In this document: positions 36,829-45,170 of the stretch, in pieces
Layout of the letters: the number at the start of each line of letters is the position of its first letter
Numbering within the stretch: position 1 is the first letter of the stretch
Assembly (NCBI RefSeq): GCF_014842265.1
Contig: NZ_JACYVI010000001.1
Span: forward strand, 670,701 to 734,700
DNA from: Pseudomonas sp. CFBP 13711
Lineage (GTDB): Bacteria; Pseudomonadota; Gammaproteobacteria; Pseudomonadales; Pseudomonadaceae
Direction: 5' to 3'
Length of the DNA stretch: 64,000 nucleotides
Notes under the pieces: generated by a model
What the model saw: the letters and a program-made list of their open reading frames with translations, nothing else
The model's database searches: none
What the model was told of the DNA's origin: nothing
Position numbers and translations under genes: made by a program

Positions 36829-36839
36829 GGATCAATATT

Positions 36840-37316
36840 ATGACTACTACTCAACAACACGTATCCCTGCAAACCTTCGTCTTCTCTCAGGAAGCTTTGG
36901 ACAAACGCCTCGCCAACGCTGAGTTCAATTTCCTCCGTAGCTACGGTGCAGTAGATCGATTCTCGGCCCCGACCTCTATTCTCATGCCTCAGCTAGAAAC
37001 CCTTTTTAAAGAAGGTCGTACACTTTCTGAGTATCACAAGCCGGAATCAACCATTTCGCTTACTGTCTATCTGCTCAAAATTAATATTGAGGAGCTGTTG
37101 GAACAGGTGGCCGAGCAAACCAAGGCTCTATATCTCAGTGAGCTGGAGGAAGAAAAGAAGCGCCAGCAAGCTATTCTAGAACAGCAGCTGTATCAAGCTC
37201 AGAAGGATAAGGAAGCTAAGAAAGAAGCAGACAAGGAGGCGAAATTGCGAGCAGAGGCAGCAGCGGAAGCACAGCGGTACTTCGATAACCTATCATCGGC
37301 CAAGGAGGTACAGTAA
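36840..37316 (+). CDS. Unknown island protein with long coiled coil
   Basis: 158 residues. The first 85 look globular (FVFSQEALDKRLANAEFNFL), then a long charged helix runs from about residue 90 to 150 (ELEEEKKRQQAILEQQLYQA, KDKEAKKEADKEAKLRAEAA), a clear coiled coil. It is followed immediately by the next gene (TAAATG). No family recognised; such proteins can be structural or partition-like. Confidence 0.7.
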   Translation: MTTTQQHVSLQTFVFSQEALDKRLANAEFNFLRSYGAVDRFSAPTSILMPQLETLFKEGRTLSEYHKPESTISLTVYLLKINIEELLEQVAEQTKALYLSELEEEKKRQQAILEQQLYQAQKDKEAKKEADKEAKLRAEAAAEAQRYFDNLSSAKEVQ

Positions 37317-37538
37317 ATGTCTCTTATGAAAGGTATTGAACGCGCTTTTAGGGCCCGAGATGCGAAGCTTTCTGTTAGTGCTAGTCAGGCATTACCTGCT
37401 GCCGCATCGTTTGTAAAACCTAAGCTCACAGAGGAAGAGGTACAGGCATATGTCGATATGATGCTAGAGGTCACAAAGCCTAAAGTTGATAAAACTATGG
37501 AAATTTTTCTTGAGCGGTTTCCACCAAACAAGCAATAA
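37317..37538 (+). CDS. Unknown small island protein
   Basis: 73 residues beginning MSLMKGIERAFRARDAKLSV and ending ERFPPNKQ. The start codon directly follows the previous stop (TAA-ATG), so it is coupled to the coiled-coil gene; GGAGG lies upstream at 37304-37308. Helical, no membrane segment, no family recognised. Confidence 0.6.
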   Translation: MSLMKGIERAFRARDAKLSVSASQALPAAASFVKPKLTEEEVQAYVDMMLEVTKPKVDKTMEIFLERFPPNKQ

Positions 37539-37691
37539 GCAGGAACGTTGCTAACAGAGACAGGGGGTCTTACCGGCCCTCTTCATCTCTAAACACCGCA
37601 TATTCATTGACGCCGATAGTTTGACAGTCAAGCACAATGCTTCCCCGCTCCACAACAACGAGAAATAACAATTAATACAAGAATAAATATC

Positions 37692-37952
37692 ATGCTCAAC
37701 GCAGCAATGACGCTGATGACAGTCTCTACGCTGGTTTTCACAATTCACACGATCACCCTAGCTGACGCGGCAATCGTGCAGGTATCAAACCTAGCCCGCG
37801 ATGTGGGGCATTTGCAGACCATCCAGCTTTCGCAGGCCAGCTACGCCGAGAAGCGGTTAAACACCCTGTCAGAGCGACTGGATACCTCCACCAATCATTT
37901 ACACGACCGGGTCAGTATCCTTGAGGCTCGAAGGCTCGTGCTTGATCGGTGA
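37692..37952 (+). CDS. Small membrane-anchored coiled-coil protein
   Basis: 86 residues with an N-terminal hydrophobic helix (AMTLMTVSTLVFTIHTITLA) and then a heptad-like amphipathic helix (RLNTLSERLDTSTNHLHDRV). This layout suits a membrane-anchored coiled coil, similar in form to some phage spanin or accessory proteins, but there is no sequence evidence for that function. The ribosome site is poor. Confidence 0.5.
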   Translation: MLNAAMTLMTVSTLVFTIHTITLADAAIVQVSNLARDVGHLQTIQLSQASYAEKRLNTLSERLDTSTNHLHDRVSILEARRLVLDR

Positions 37953-37955
37953 GCG

Positions 37956-38156
37956 TCACAGCCCTTTTGAAGCAGTCACCTTCCTTAACTCGTCATAGAT
38001 GCCACTCAGCACAAGCCAAAAACCTGCAAGCACTGCACCGACTACGAACCCCCCGAGCCCTCCAAACATGCCGTAGGTTGCATATCCGAGGTATGTGACG
38101 ATTGCGATGGCGAGGTAGCACAGATAGTCGTTGAGGCGAATGATCCCGTCTTTCAT
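37956..38156 (-). CDS. Small two-helix membrane protein
   Basis: 66 residues with two hydrophobic glycine-rich segments (LCYLAIAIVTYLGYATYGMF and LGGFVVGAVLAGFWLVLSGI) and charged ends. It is on the minus strand, tail to tail with the membrane-anchored coiled-coil gene (3 bp apart). No family recognised; not long enough for a transporter. Confidence 0.5.
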   Translation of the reverse strand: MKDGIIRLNDYLCYLAIAIVTYLGYATYGMFGGLGGFVVGAVLAGFWLVLSGIYDELRKVTASKGL

Positions 38157-38238
38157 TGCAGCATCCTGTCTTGGTTTTTTAGCAGATTGCCATCATCAGA
38201 ATTCGTGAGCAAGATAAAGCCACAGGCTTATCATTCCG

Positions 38239-38266
38239 TTGACGTTCGTCAGCATTGTGATATTAT
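38239..38266 (+). promoter_or_regulatory. Sigma-70 type promoter of the serine recombinase
   Basis: TTGACG (38239-38244) and TATTAT (38261-38266) with a 16-bp spacer, 35 bp upstream of the recombinase ATG. Confidence 0.55.
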
Positions 38267-38301
38267 GAGTCCATCAACACTAATTGACGGGAATCACCAC
38301 C

Positions 38302-39009
38302 ATGAAAGTAGTCAGCTATCTTCGAGTCAGCACAGTCAAGCAAGGCGAGTCGGGCTTGGGTCTGGAAGCTCAGCGTGACTACATCGCCCTTGCAGCTAAG
38401 ACGAAAGGCTGGGAGATCATCGCGGAATTCGTAGATACCGCCTCAGGGACCATCGCCCCAACAGATCGCCCTGAATGCATCAAGGCAATGAATGCTGCTA
38501 AAGAGACAGGTGCAATCCTCGTAGTGGCAAAACTTGACCGTATCTCTCGTGATGTTGAACACATTGCGGGCCTGATGAAACGGGCTTCCTTCAAGGTTGC
38601 GACGATGCCCGACGCCGACGCTTTCCAACTCCACATTTACGCCGCACTCGCACAGCAGGAACGAGAATTCATCAGCCAACGTACCAAAGACGCTCTAGGC
38701 TCGCTGAAGCAACGCGCTGAAAATGGGGATATGTCGGCTCAGGCTAAGATTGAACGGCGTGATGCTGGTCGTAAGGAGGCCCATAAGGTCGGACCTAAGG
38801 CAGCAACAGCAGCCAAGATAGAGAAGGCAGACGTTTACGCTCAGACTGTTAAGAACCACATCAAGGCGGCAAGCTTCGACGGAATCAAAACTCTCGCTGG
38901 GGTAGCAGCCTATCTCAACAATCAGTCGATCAAGACTAGCCGTGGTGCTGAGTTCACCCCCATGACAGTGAGCCGATTGGTTCAACGCCTAGGTATCACC
39001 TTTCCCTAA
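38302..39009 (+). CDS. Serine recombinase (resolvase/invertase family)
   Basis: 235 residues from ATG 38302. The catalytic domain (about 1-130) shows the nucleophile serine in YLRVSTVKQGESGLG, AKLDRISRDVEHIAGL and QQEREFISQRTKDAL. The region after residue 140 carries an HTH-like stretch (GIKTLAGVAAYLNNQSIKTS). It is the resolvase/invertase size class, not a large serine integrase. In an element already using a tyrosine integrase its role may be dimer resolution or inversion. It has its own promoter. Confidence 0.88.
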   Translation: MKVVSYLRVSTVKQGESGLGLEAQRDYIALAAKTKGWEIIAEFVDTASGTIAPTDRPECIKAMNAAKETGAILVVAKLDRISRDVEHIAGLMKRASFKVATMPDADAFQLHIYAALAQQEREFISQRTKDALGSLKQRAENGDMSAQAKIERRDAGRKEAHKVGPKAATAAKIEKADVYAQTVKNHIKAASFDGIKTLAGVAAYLNNQSIKTSRGAEFTPMTVSRLVQRLGITFP

Positions 39010-39200
39010 GTCGAAATGGGCTATTGTCGGGGCTTTTCCACCCTTCTGAGACGTTCTAGGGCCTCGACCCTCTCCCTGCCGGGGATAGCCAGTGAGCCAC
39101 CCCAGAGCCCTCATATTTGCCGATTTAAAAAGGATGCAAATTCGCTTTTTCATTCGCGTACTTAACGCATTTCCACCTTCGCTGGTCAGCAGCTTTTTTC

Positions 39201-39515
39201 CTATCTCTTCAACCACTTTCTATAGGTGTAGAAAGCTTTCCCACTGGGCGATAGGAAGCTAGCAGCATAGTCATTCTCCTGGAACACTCGCACCTTCATT
39301 CCCGAGCTGATACGACATTTACCGTCACTAACCATCTTGTTTGCACCGTCCTCGTCACCGTCTTGTGCGAAGGCTCCAAAGTCATCAAGCGCCTTCTGAC
39401 TGCCGCAGTAGATGTACTCCTTTTTAAGCGTTGCGGAATACTCCACGTCGCCCCACTGAGCGACGGCTAGGCCTGAGAAACCAAATACCCCAACCGCAAC
39501 GATATTTCGGATCAT
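39201..39515 (-). CDS. Small secreted protein of the island
   Basis: 104 residues from ATG 39515 with a signal peptide (IVAVGVFGFSGLAVA). The mature part has two Cys (IYCGSQ, DGKCRI) that may form a disulfide, and a C-terminal FYTYRKWLKR. Upstream GGAG is present. No family recognised. On the minus strand near the right end of the island, so likely cargo. Confidence 0.55.
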   Translation of the reverse strand: MIRNIVAVGVFGFSGLAVAQWGDVEYSATLKKEYIYCGSQKALDDFGAFAQDGDEDGANKMVSDGKCRISSGMKVRVFQENDYAASFLSPSGKAFYTYRKWLKR

Positions 39516-39615
39516 TCCTTGCTCCATATTTGTGTTCTGACGTCACTATCAGCCGGGAAGGGGCAGACCGCCTGCGTACATAGGGGTACCTAAACGACGA
39601 CAGCAAAATTCACGG

Positions 39616-39801
39616 TCAGGCCTGTCTAACTGGAGTACTCCGATTTGTATCCATGACCAGAGCAATAGCCGCAAGGCAATCCTGCTTATTGTGATAAGAC
39701 TCTCCTTGGGCGATAACCTGATGATTAGCCGCCTTCAGACGCCATCTCCATTGCTCACCTAGAAGGGTCTGGCCAGCTTGTTGATAAATTTCGAAGTACA
39801 T
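39616..39801 (-). CDS. DUF1508/YegP-like protein
   Basis: 61 residues: MYFEIYQQAGQTLLGEQWRW followed by RLKAANHQVIAQGESYHNKQ. This matches the single-repeat DUF1508 (YegP) fold, whose core pattern is FEIY...WRLKAANG..IA..E.Y..K..C...I. Function unknown. Last gene of the island before the right attachment site. Confidence 0.75.
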   Translation of the reverse strand: MYFEIYQQAGQTLLGEQWRWRLKAANHQVIAQGESYHNKQDCLAAIALVMDTNRSTPVRQA

Positions 39802-39880
39802 AGCGACCCCTTGCTAAAGGAATAAACCCTAAGTGTAGGCGATAGAAGGCATAACGCTAGCACTCACATGCGCAATTTTG

Positions 39881-39903
39881 AGTAGTAGAAACGAGTAGTA
39901 GAA
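39881..39903 (+). repeat. Arm-type integrase repeats, right pair
   Basis: AGTAGTAGAA at 39881-39890 and 39894-39903, spaced 13 bp in the same orientation as the left pair. It lies about 50 bp inside the right attachment site. Confidence 0.65.
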
Positions 39904-39913
39904 CCAGAAACGA

Positions 39914-39948
39914 AAAAACCCCGTAACTCATTGAATTACGGGGTTTTT
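39914..39948. terminator. Terminator supplied by the island for tRNA-Ser
   Basis: CCCCGTAA (39919-39926) and TTACGGGG (39936-39943) form a perfect stem, flanked by A and T runs in both directions. Since tRNA-Ser is read leftwards into the island, this stem replaces the terminator now stranded at 32424-32457. Confidence 0.8.
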
Positions 39949-39954
39949 CTATGT

Positions 39955-39972
39955 ATGGCGGAGAGATAGGGA
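39955..39972. repeat. Island attachment site, right copy (18 bp)
   Basis: ATGGCGGAGAGATAGGGA, identical to 32464-32481. It forms the 3' end of tRNA-Ser, including the encoded CCA, and therefore preserves a working tRNA gene. Confidence 0.9.
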
Positions 39973-40045
39973 TTTGAACCCTAGGTACTGTCGCCAGTAC
40001 AACGGATTTCGAATCCGTCCCGTTCGGCCACTCCGGCATCTCTCC
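39956..40045 (-). tRNA. tRNA-Ser(CGA)
   Basis: 90 nt with a 7-bp acceptor stem (GGAGAGA / TCTCTCC), anticodon loop TTCGAAA (anticodon CGA), a long variable arm typical of tRNA-Ser, T-arm GGTTCAAATCC and encoded CCA. The 3' end is the island attachment site. Confidence 0.97.
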
Positions 40046-40149
40046 AACGGCGCGCATCATAACAGTTCGTTCGAGGAACGCGAACCCTTTTTAAGGATTT
40101 TTTCGCGTTCTTTCAGATGCTTGCAGCATTTTGCGCTTGAAGCATTGGA

Positions 40150-40863
40150 TCAGAGCGGTACGCCGAGACGCTGGGCGACTTCTTCGTAGGCTTCGATGAC
40201 ATCGCCGAGACCCTGACGGAAGCGGTCCTTGTCCATTTTCTTGCGGGTTTCTTTGTCCCACAGGCGGCAGCCGTCCGGGCTGAACTCGTCGCCCAGGACG
40301 ATCGAGCCGTCGCTGAAGACGCCGAATTCAAGCTTGAAGTCGACCAGCAGCAGGCCGGCGTCGTCGAACAGTTTGCTCAGGACTTCATTGACCTTCAGCG
40401 ACAGTTCTTTCATGCGAACCAGTTGCTCGGCGGTGCCCCAACCGAACGCGACGACGTGGGAGTCGTTGATGAACGGGTCGCCCTTGGCGTCGTCCTTCAG
40501 GAACAGCTCGAACGTGTAAGGGTTGAGCTTCATGCCCTCTTCCACGCCCAGGCGCTTGACCAGGCTGCCAGCGGCGTAGTTACGCACGACGCATTCGACC
40601 GGGATCATGTCGAGCTTCTTGACCAGCACTTCGTTGTCGCCCAGCAGTTTGTCGAACTGGGTCGGAATGCCGGCGGCTTCGAGCTTCTGCATGATGAAGG
40701 CGTTGAACTTGTTGTTCACCATGCCTTTGCGGTCAAGCTGCTCGATGCGCTTGCCATCGAACGCCGAGGTGTCGTTGCGGAACACCAGGATCAAGCGGTC
40801 AGCGTCATCGGTCTTGTAAACCGACTTGGCTTTGCCGCGGTAGAGTTCTTCACGTTTTTCCAT
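40150..40863 (-). CDS. purC: Phosphoribosylaminoimidazole-succinocarboxamide synthase
   Basis: A 237-residue SAICAR synthetase, the purine pathway step that ligates aspartate to CAIR with ATP. The N-terminus [20 protein letters not shown] and the motifs [38 protein letters not shown] and [13 protein letters not shown] are all canonical. It is single-domain as in other bacteria. It follows the MBL hydrolase gene on the same strand after 60 bp, in the usual Pseudomonas dapA-bamC-MBL-purC order. Confidence 0.96.
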   Translation of the reverse strand: MEKREELYRGKAKSVYKTDDADRLILVFRNDTSAFDGKRIEQLDRKGMVNNKFNAFIMQKLEAAGIPTQFDKLLGDNEVLVKKLDMIPVECVVRNYAAGSLVKRLGVEEGMKLNPYTFELFLKDDAKGDPFINDSHVVAFGWGTAEQLVRMKELSLKVNEVLSKLFDDAGLLLVDFKLEFGVFSDGSIVLGDEFSPDGCRLWDKETRKKMDKDRFRQGLGDVIEAYEEVAQRLGVPL

Positions 40864-40923
40864 GATGGGCTCCGCTTGCTGAATCTTGCTGAATAGTGGG
40901 GGGCGATTCGCCCGTTTGGGACG

Positions 40924-41682
40924 CTAGGCGATTTCGCGCCAGTCGAGCCCTGAATCCTGATCGGCCAATTGTAGCCAGTCCTCGTCGCACCCAAGGGTGT
41001 CGACAAAACATTGCCGGGCCAGATGCGGCAGGTTGTTCTTGCTGCTCAGATGGGCCAGCACCAAGTGCTGCAGATCCTGCCATCCCAGCTCGTTCACCAG
41101 ACTGGCAGCCTGATGATTGTTCAAATGACCGTGATCACCACCCACCCGCTGCTTGAGAAAGTACGGGTACTGACCCCGGGCAAGCAGATCGCGACAGTGA
41201 TTGGACTCGACCATGAGCGCGTCGAGCCCGCGGTAGCTGTCGAGCACCGTCGGGCAATACGAGCCAAGGTCGGTCAACAGGCCGAAGCGCCGGCGCCCGT
41301 CGTTAAACACAAACTGCGTGGGCTCCAGCGCATCGTGGGCCACCGACACCACGTCGATGCCCAGACCGCCAATGCGCAGACCCTGCCCGCCCACCAGCCG
41401 AAGCCCTGCTTCGACCGGCTTGCGCATGCCGCGCAGCGTGCCGTCACTGAGGTACACCGGCACATCGTAGCGCCGAGACAGCAAACCCACGCCATGCACA
41501 TGATCGGCATGTTCGTGGGTCACTAGAATGGCGCTGAGCTGTTTGCCGCTGACGCCCAGCCTGTCGAGCCGCCGTTCGGTTTCCCGCAGGGAGAAACCGC
41601 AATCGACCAGCACATACGTGTCGTTGCTCGCAACCAGCGTGGCATTGCCGCGACTGCCGCTGCCCAGAACCGCGAAGCGCAC
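40924..41682 (-). CDS. MBL-fold metallo-hydrolase (YycJ/VicX-like)
   Basis: 252 residues, metallo-beta-lactamase fold. The metal motif is VTHEHADHVHG, with the downstream SNHC and THEH-linked histidines of the family. MRFAVLGSGSRGNATLVAS is typical of the YycJ/VicX-like group, thought to be exonuclease-type hydrolases. It begins directly after the bamC stop and belongs to the dapA-bamC-purC cluster. Confidence 0.88.
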   Translation of the reverse strand: MRFAVLGSGSRGNATLVASNDTYVLVDCGFSLRETERRLDRLGVSGKQLSAILVTHEHADHVHGVGLLSRRYDVPVYLSDGTLRGMRKPVEAGLRLVGGQGLRIGGLGIDVVSVAHDALEPTQFVFNDGRRRFGLLTDLGSYCPTVLDSYRGLDALMVESNHCRDLLARGQYPYFLKQRVGGDHGHLNNHQAASLVNELGWQDLQHLVLAHLSSKNNLPHLARQCFVDTLGCDEDWLQLADQDSGLDWREIA

Positions 41683-42798
41683 TTAACCCAGGTTGTCCTG
41701 AATGACGCTCAACACACGACGAGCGACTTCAGTCGGCGCAACGGTGTTGATGTTCTTCTCGACCGTGACCTGAACGTTTTCACCGACCTTGCTCAGACGG
41801 ACCTGATAGCGCTCGGCGCGGGCCTCCTTCTCTTCCTTGGACTCTTCACTGCCGAACACGCGGCTGAGGAAGCCAGGCTTGTTTTCAGGCTTGTCGGCTT
41901 TTTCCGCCAGGTTGATGTAGTAAAGACCCAGGCTGCGGTTGATGTCCTCAACGCGCCAGTCGCCCTGGTTAAGCGCACGACCGACGCTCGACCACGCGCG
42001 ATCCAGATCCGCGCCCAGGTTCAGCACCGGGTTGCCGCTGCCGTCTTCGCTGAGGGAAACTCGGCTTGGGGTGTCGAAATCACGCGCCGCCAGCAGGGAC
42101 ACCGAACCGCCCTTCTCGGCCGTACGGGTCAGGCTTGCCAGCATGTCGTCGGTCAGCACGGAGTCGAGGCCGACGTTAGTGCTGCGCGACGGGAATGCAG
42201 GATCATCGCGGCTGCCGGCCGGACGTTGCACGCTGACCACATAGATTTCACTGGTGTTGCGCTGCACGCCAGGCTCAATGCGAACGCGGACGCGGGTTTC
42301 GGTGTTGGCGGCATCGCCACTCGAACCCATGCGCTTGGCAACCGATGCGGACAGTTCGTCCATGCGCTGCCAGGTGGTGTTGAATTCACCGGTTTGCGGA
42401 CGATCTTCAGCGATGCGGAAGCCGTTGTCTTCAAAGTACTGATGCGCCACGGGCCAGACTTCAGCCGGTGCGCGCTGGGCAAGGATCCAGCGGTTGTCGC
42501 CGCTCTTCTGCAGCGTGTAGTCGCCGGAGTCCTGAGCAGTAGTCAGAGGTTGCGGACGCGGCACGGTGAATTCACCCTTCTGGGTGTCATCGGCGACGTT
42601 GCGCGGAATCGGCAGCAACGGGTCCAGGCGTTTGACTTCCTGAACGCCTTCGGGCAATTGCATCGGCGGCTTCTGGGTCGCTTCCAGGTAATCGCTGCTG
42701 CGATCGCGGAAGTAACCGTCCTGGCCAAAGAGCCAGCTGCAACCGCTGGTGCTGGAGATAATCAAGGCTAGTGCGGAAAGTCCGGCCAGTCGCTTCAT
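41683..42798 (-). CDS. bamC: Outer membrane assembly lipoprotein BamC
   Basis: 371 residues from ATG 42798 (GAGGAAG upstream; an ATG at 42816 lacks one). The signal peptide ends in a lipobox (ISSTSGC, Cys20). After a flexible linker ([18 protein letters not shown]) two helix-grip domains follow, about residues 100-220 and 250-371. BamC is a lipoprotein of the beta-barrel assembly machine. It follows dapA by 17 bp. Confidence 0.9.
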   Translation of the reverse strand: MKRLAGLSALALIISSTSGCSWLFGQDGYFRDRSSDYLEATQKPPMQLPEGVQEVKRLDPLLPIPRNVADDTQKGEFTVPRPQPLTTAQDSGDYTLQKSGDNRWILAQRAPAEVWPVAHQYFEDNGFRIAEDRPQTGEFNTTWQRMDELSASVAKRMGSSGDAANTETRVRVRIEPGVQRNTSEIYVVSVQRPAGSRDDPAFPSRSTNVGLDSVLTDDMLASLTRTAEKGGSVSLLAARDFDTPSRVSLSEDGSGNPVLNLGADLDRAWSSVGRALNQGDWRVEDINRSLGLYYINLAEKADKPENKPGFLSRVFGSEESKEEKEARAERYQVRLSKVGENVQVTVEKNINTVAPTEVARRVLSVIQDNLG

Positions 42799-42815
42799 TG
42801 CGTAATGCTTCCTCA

Positions 42816-43694
42816 TTAGACCAATACACCGGACTGGCGCAGGGCCTGACGCAGCGGCTCGCGGCAGGACTCGCTGAGCCAGGTGAGCGGCAGACGAATA
42901 CCGTCTGGCATCAAACCCATCTCATGCAGGGCCCATTTCACGGGAATAGGGTTCGATTCGATGAACAGGGTCTTGTTCAGCGGCATCAGTTTTTCATGGA
43001 TTTTGCGGGCGGTGTCCGCGTCACCGGCCATCGCGGCCTTGCACAGATCGGCCATGGCGCGCGGCGCAACGTTGGCGGTGACCGAGATATTGCCTTTGCC
43101 ACCCAGCAGCATCAGCTCGACGGCGGTTGCGTCGTCGCCGGAATAGACCAGGAAGTCGCTGCTCACGCCGGCAAGAATATCCTTGGCGCGCTGCAGGTCT
43201 CCGGTGGCTTCCTTGATGGCGATGATGTTTTTGACTGTCGACAGGCGGATAACGGTTTCGGCTGACATGTCGCAGGCGGTACGGCCCGGCACGTTATACA
43301 GAATCTGCGGGATGTCGACAGTTTCGGCGATGTGCTTGAAGTGCTGGTACAAGCCTTCCTGGGTCGGCTTGTTGTAGTACGGGGTGACCAGCAGGCAGGC
43401 ATCGGCACCGGCGTTCTTGGCGTTGGTGGTCAGTTCGACCGCCTCGCGGGTGGAGTTGGCGCCTGTGCCGGCGATGACCGGAATGCGGCCAGCGACCTGC
43501 TGAACCACGCGGCGGATGACTTCGATGTGCTCGTTGACGTCGAGCGTCGCGGATTCACCGGTGGTGCCGACGGCAACAATGGCGTTGGTGCCCTCTTGCA
43601 GGTGAAAGTCCACCAGTTTGCTCAGGCTGTCCCAGTCGAGACGACCTTGTGCATCCATGGGTGTGACCAGTGCCACCATACTGCCCGCAATCAT
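42816..43694 (-). CDS. dapA: 4-hydroxy-tetrahydrodipicolinate synthase
   Basis: A 292-residue class I aldolase that condenses pyruvate with aspartate semialdehyde in the lysine/diaminopimelate pathway. The Schiff-base lysine is K161 ([10 protein letters not shown]) and Y133 (ILYNVPGRT) is the proton relay; GTTGESATL binds pyruvate carboxylate. The start MIAGSMVAL matches other DapA proteins. It is the first gene of the dapA-bamC-MBL-purC cluster. Confidence 0.96.
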   Translation of the reverse strand: MIAGSMVALVTPMDAQGRLDWDSLSKLVDFHLQEGTNAIVAVGTTGESATLDVNEHIEVIRRVVQQVAGRIPVIAGTGANSTREAVELTTNAKNAGADACLLVTPYYNKPTQEGLYQHFKHIAETVDIPQILYNVPGRTACDMSAETVIRLSTVKNIIAIKEATGDLQRAKDILAGVSSDFLVYSGDDATAVELMLLGGKGNISVTANVAPRAMADLCKAAMAGDADTARKIHEKLMPLNKTLFIESNPIPVKWALHEMGLMPDGIRLPLTWLSESCREPLRQALRQSGVLV

Positions 43695-44007
43695 GCAAAC
43701 CGCTCCTGCCGGAAAAAGAGAGCGGTAATGGTACTGGCGCCATGATCCTTGCACAAGGCGAGCATTCCCCTCGGCGCCGGTTTTCGCTACCCTTCGGTCT
43801 TTGATCGGTACGGGTCATCTGCCCGGCTCGTTCGACTGCTCGATTTTGTCGTCACTTACCCCGCCCTGCGTCGTTATCGCGCGCCATGACAGGCCCATGG
43901 CCGCGATTGACGGCTGCGGGTCGGGGCGACATCACGATGCCTTCGTCCGTCGAGCCCGCCGGCACAGGCCTGCTGCGTACCGACCGCTCATCGTTTAGGA
44001 ATGCTGC
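43695..44007. other. Divergent promoter region dapA / gcvR
   Basis: 313 bp between divergent genes. No open frame with a ribosome site and no clear hairpin-T terminator. Promoters for both genes are expected here but were not placed. Confidence 0.5.
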
Positions 44008-44571
44008 ATGTCATCCATCCCCACAGTTCGCGAACAATTCCTTGTCATCAGTGCCCTTGGCGCCAACCCAATGGAGCTGACCAACGTCCTGTGCCGCGCC
44101 AGTAACGAAAGCCGTTGCTCGGTCGTCAGCTCTCGCCTCACTCGCCACGGTGAGTGCAGCGCGCTGATCCTGCAGATCTCCGGCAGCTGGGACGCCCTGG
44201 CGCGTCTGGAAACCGGCCTGCCCAACCTGGCGAAGAAACACGCCTTCACCGTCAATGTGGTGCGCAGTGCTTCGCTGGAAAACCGTCCGGAAGCCCTGCC
44301 TTACGTGGCGTACGTCAGTTCGGCGTATCGCCCGGACATTATCAACGAGCTGTGCCAGTTCTTCATCGACCACAACGTCGAGCTGGAAAACCTGATCTGC
44401 GACACCTATCAGGCCCCACAGACCGGCGGCACCATGCTCAACGCGACGTTCACCGTGACATTGCCGGCCGGTACCCAGATCAGCTGGCTGCGTGACCAGT
44501 TCCTGGACTTCGCCGACGCACTCAATCTCGATGCGCTGATCGAACCATGGCGCCCTCAAGCACCGATGTAA
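44008..44571 (+). CDS. gcvR: Glycine cleavage system regulator GcvR (two ACT domains)
   Basis: 187 residues composed of two ACT domains: residues about 8-85 (REQFLVISALGANPMELTNV) and 95-180 (YVAYVSSAYRPDIINELCQF). In E. coli GcvR binds GcvA to repress glycine cleavage genes. In Pseudomonas the same family sits between dapA and bcp, as here. The bcp gene follows by 10 bp, so the two are co-transcribed. Confidence 0.87.
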   Translation: MSSIPTVREQFLVISALGANPMELTNVLCRASNESRCSVVSSRLTRHGECSALILQISGSWDALARLETGLPNLAKKHAFTVNVVRSASLENRPEALPYVAYVSSAYRPDIINELCQFFIDHNVELENLICDTYQAPQTGGTMLNATFTVTLPAGTQISWLRDQFLDFADALNLDALIEPWRPQAPM

Positions 44572-44581
44572 GGAGTCTCGA

Positions 44582-45055
44582 ATGGCTGTAGAACTCGACC
44601 AAGCGGTTGCCGACTTTCAGGTGCAGGCCACGAGCGAACAGGCGGTCAGCCTGTCGGCGCTCAAAGGTCAGCAAGTCGTTCTTTATTTCTATCCGAAAGA
44701 CAGCACCCCGGGTTGCACCACCCAGGGCCAGGGCTTTCGCGATCATCACGCCGACTTCAAGGCCGCCAACACGGTGGTGTTCGGTGTTTCGCGGGACAGC
44801 CTGAAATCCCACGAGAACTTCAAGGCCAAGCAGGAATTCCCGTTCGAGCTGATTTCGGACAAAGATGAATCGCTGTGCCAGCTATTCGATGTGATCAAGC
44901 TGAAAAAGCTGTACGGCAAGGAATACCTGGGCGTCGACCGCAGCACCTTCCTTATCGACAAGGACGGTGTGCTGCGTAAAGAGTGGCGCGGCGTGAAAGT
45001 GCCGGGGCATGTGGCGGCGGTGCTGGAAGCAGCCAAGGCGCTGAACAAGGCTTGA
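44582..45055 (+). CDS. bcp: Thioredoxin-dependent peroxiredoxin Bcp (PrxQ)
   Basis: 157 residues, with the peroxidatic Cys45 in STPGCTTQGQGFRDHH. In E. coli Bcp a resolving Cys sits five residues later; here position 50 is Gln, so the only other cysteine is Cys99 (DESLCQLFD). The enzyme is therefore probably a 1-Cys or an unusual 2-Cys type. It removes peroxides in the cytosol. AAGGAG is 7 nt before the ATG. Confidence 0.92.
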   Translation: MAVELDQAVADFQVQATSEQAVSLSALKGQQVVLYFYPKDSTPGCTTQGQGFRDHHADFKAANTVVFGVSRDSLKSHENFKAKQEFPFELISDKDESLCQLFDVIKLKKLYGKEYLGVDRSTFLIDKDGVLRKEWRGVKVPGHVAAVLEAAKALNKA

Positions 45056-45064
45056 TCGCCATAA

Positions 45065-45154
45065 TGTAGGCCTGAGCTTCCCCGCGATCGGGGGCCGTTT
45101 AGTCATCGTAGGTTGACCATGACGACGCCGATCGCGAGCAAGCTCACTCCTACA
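45065..45154. repeat. REP-type inverted pair (TGTAGGAGTGAGC family)
   Basis: Left arm TGTAGGCCTGAGCTTCCC then CGCGATCGGG, right arm (minus strand) TGTAGGAGTGAGCTTGCTCG then CGATCGGCG, in inverted orientation between convergent bcp and perM. This is a very common Pseudomonas extragenic repeat. Confidence 0.85.
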
Positions 45155-45170
45155 AAAAGCGAGGCAACGC

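Noticed and set aside
37551..37748. Minus-strand cysteine-rich 65-codon frame in the island
   Set aside because: Overlaps the coiled-coil membrane gene start and has an unlikely composition with no ribosome site.
32312..40150. CRISPR array or toxin-antitoxin locus in the island
   Set aside because: Repeats found are short iterons and arm sites with no regular spacer pattern, and no paired toxin-antitoxin genes were recognised in the island.
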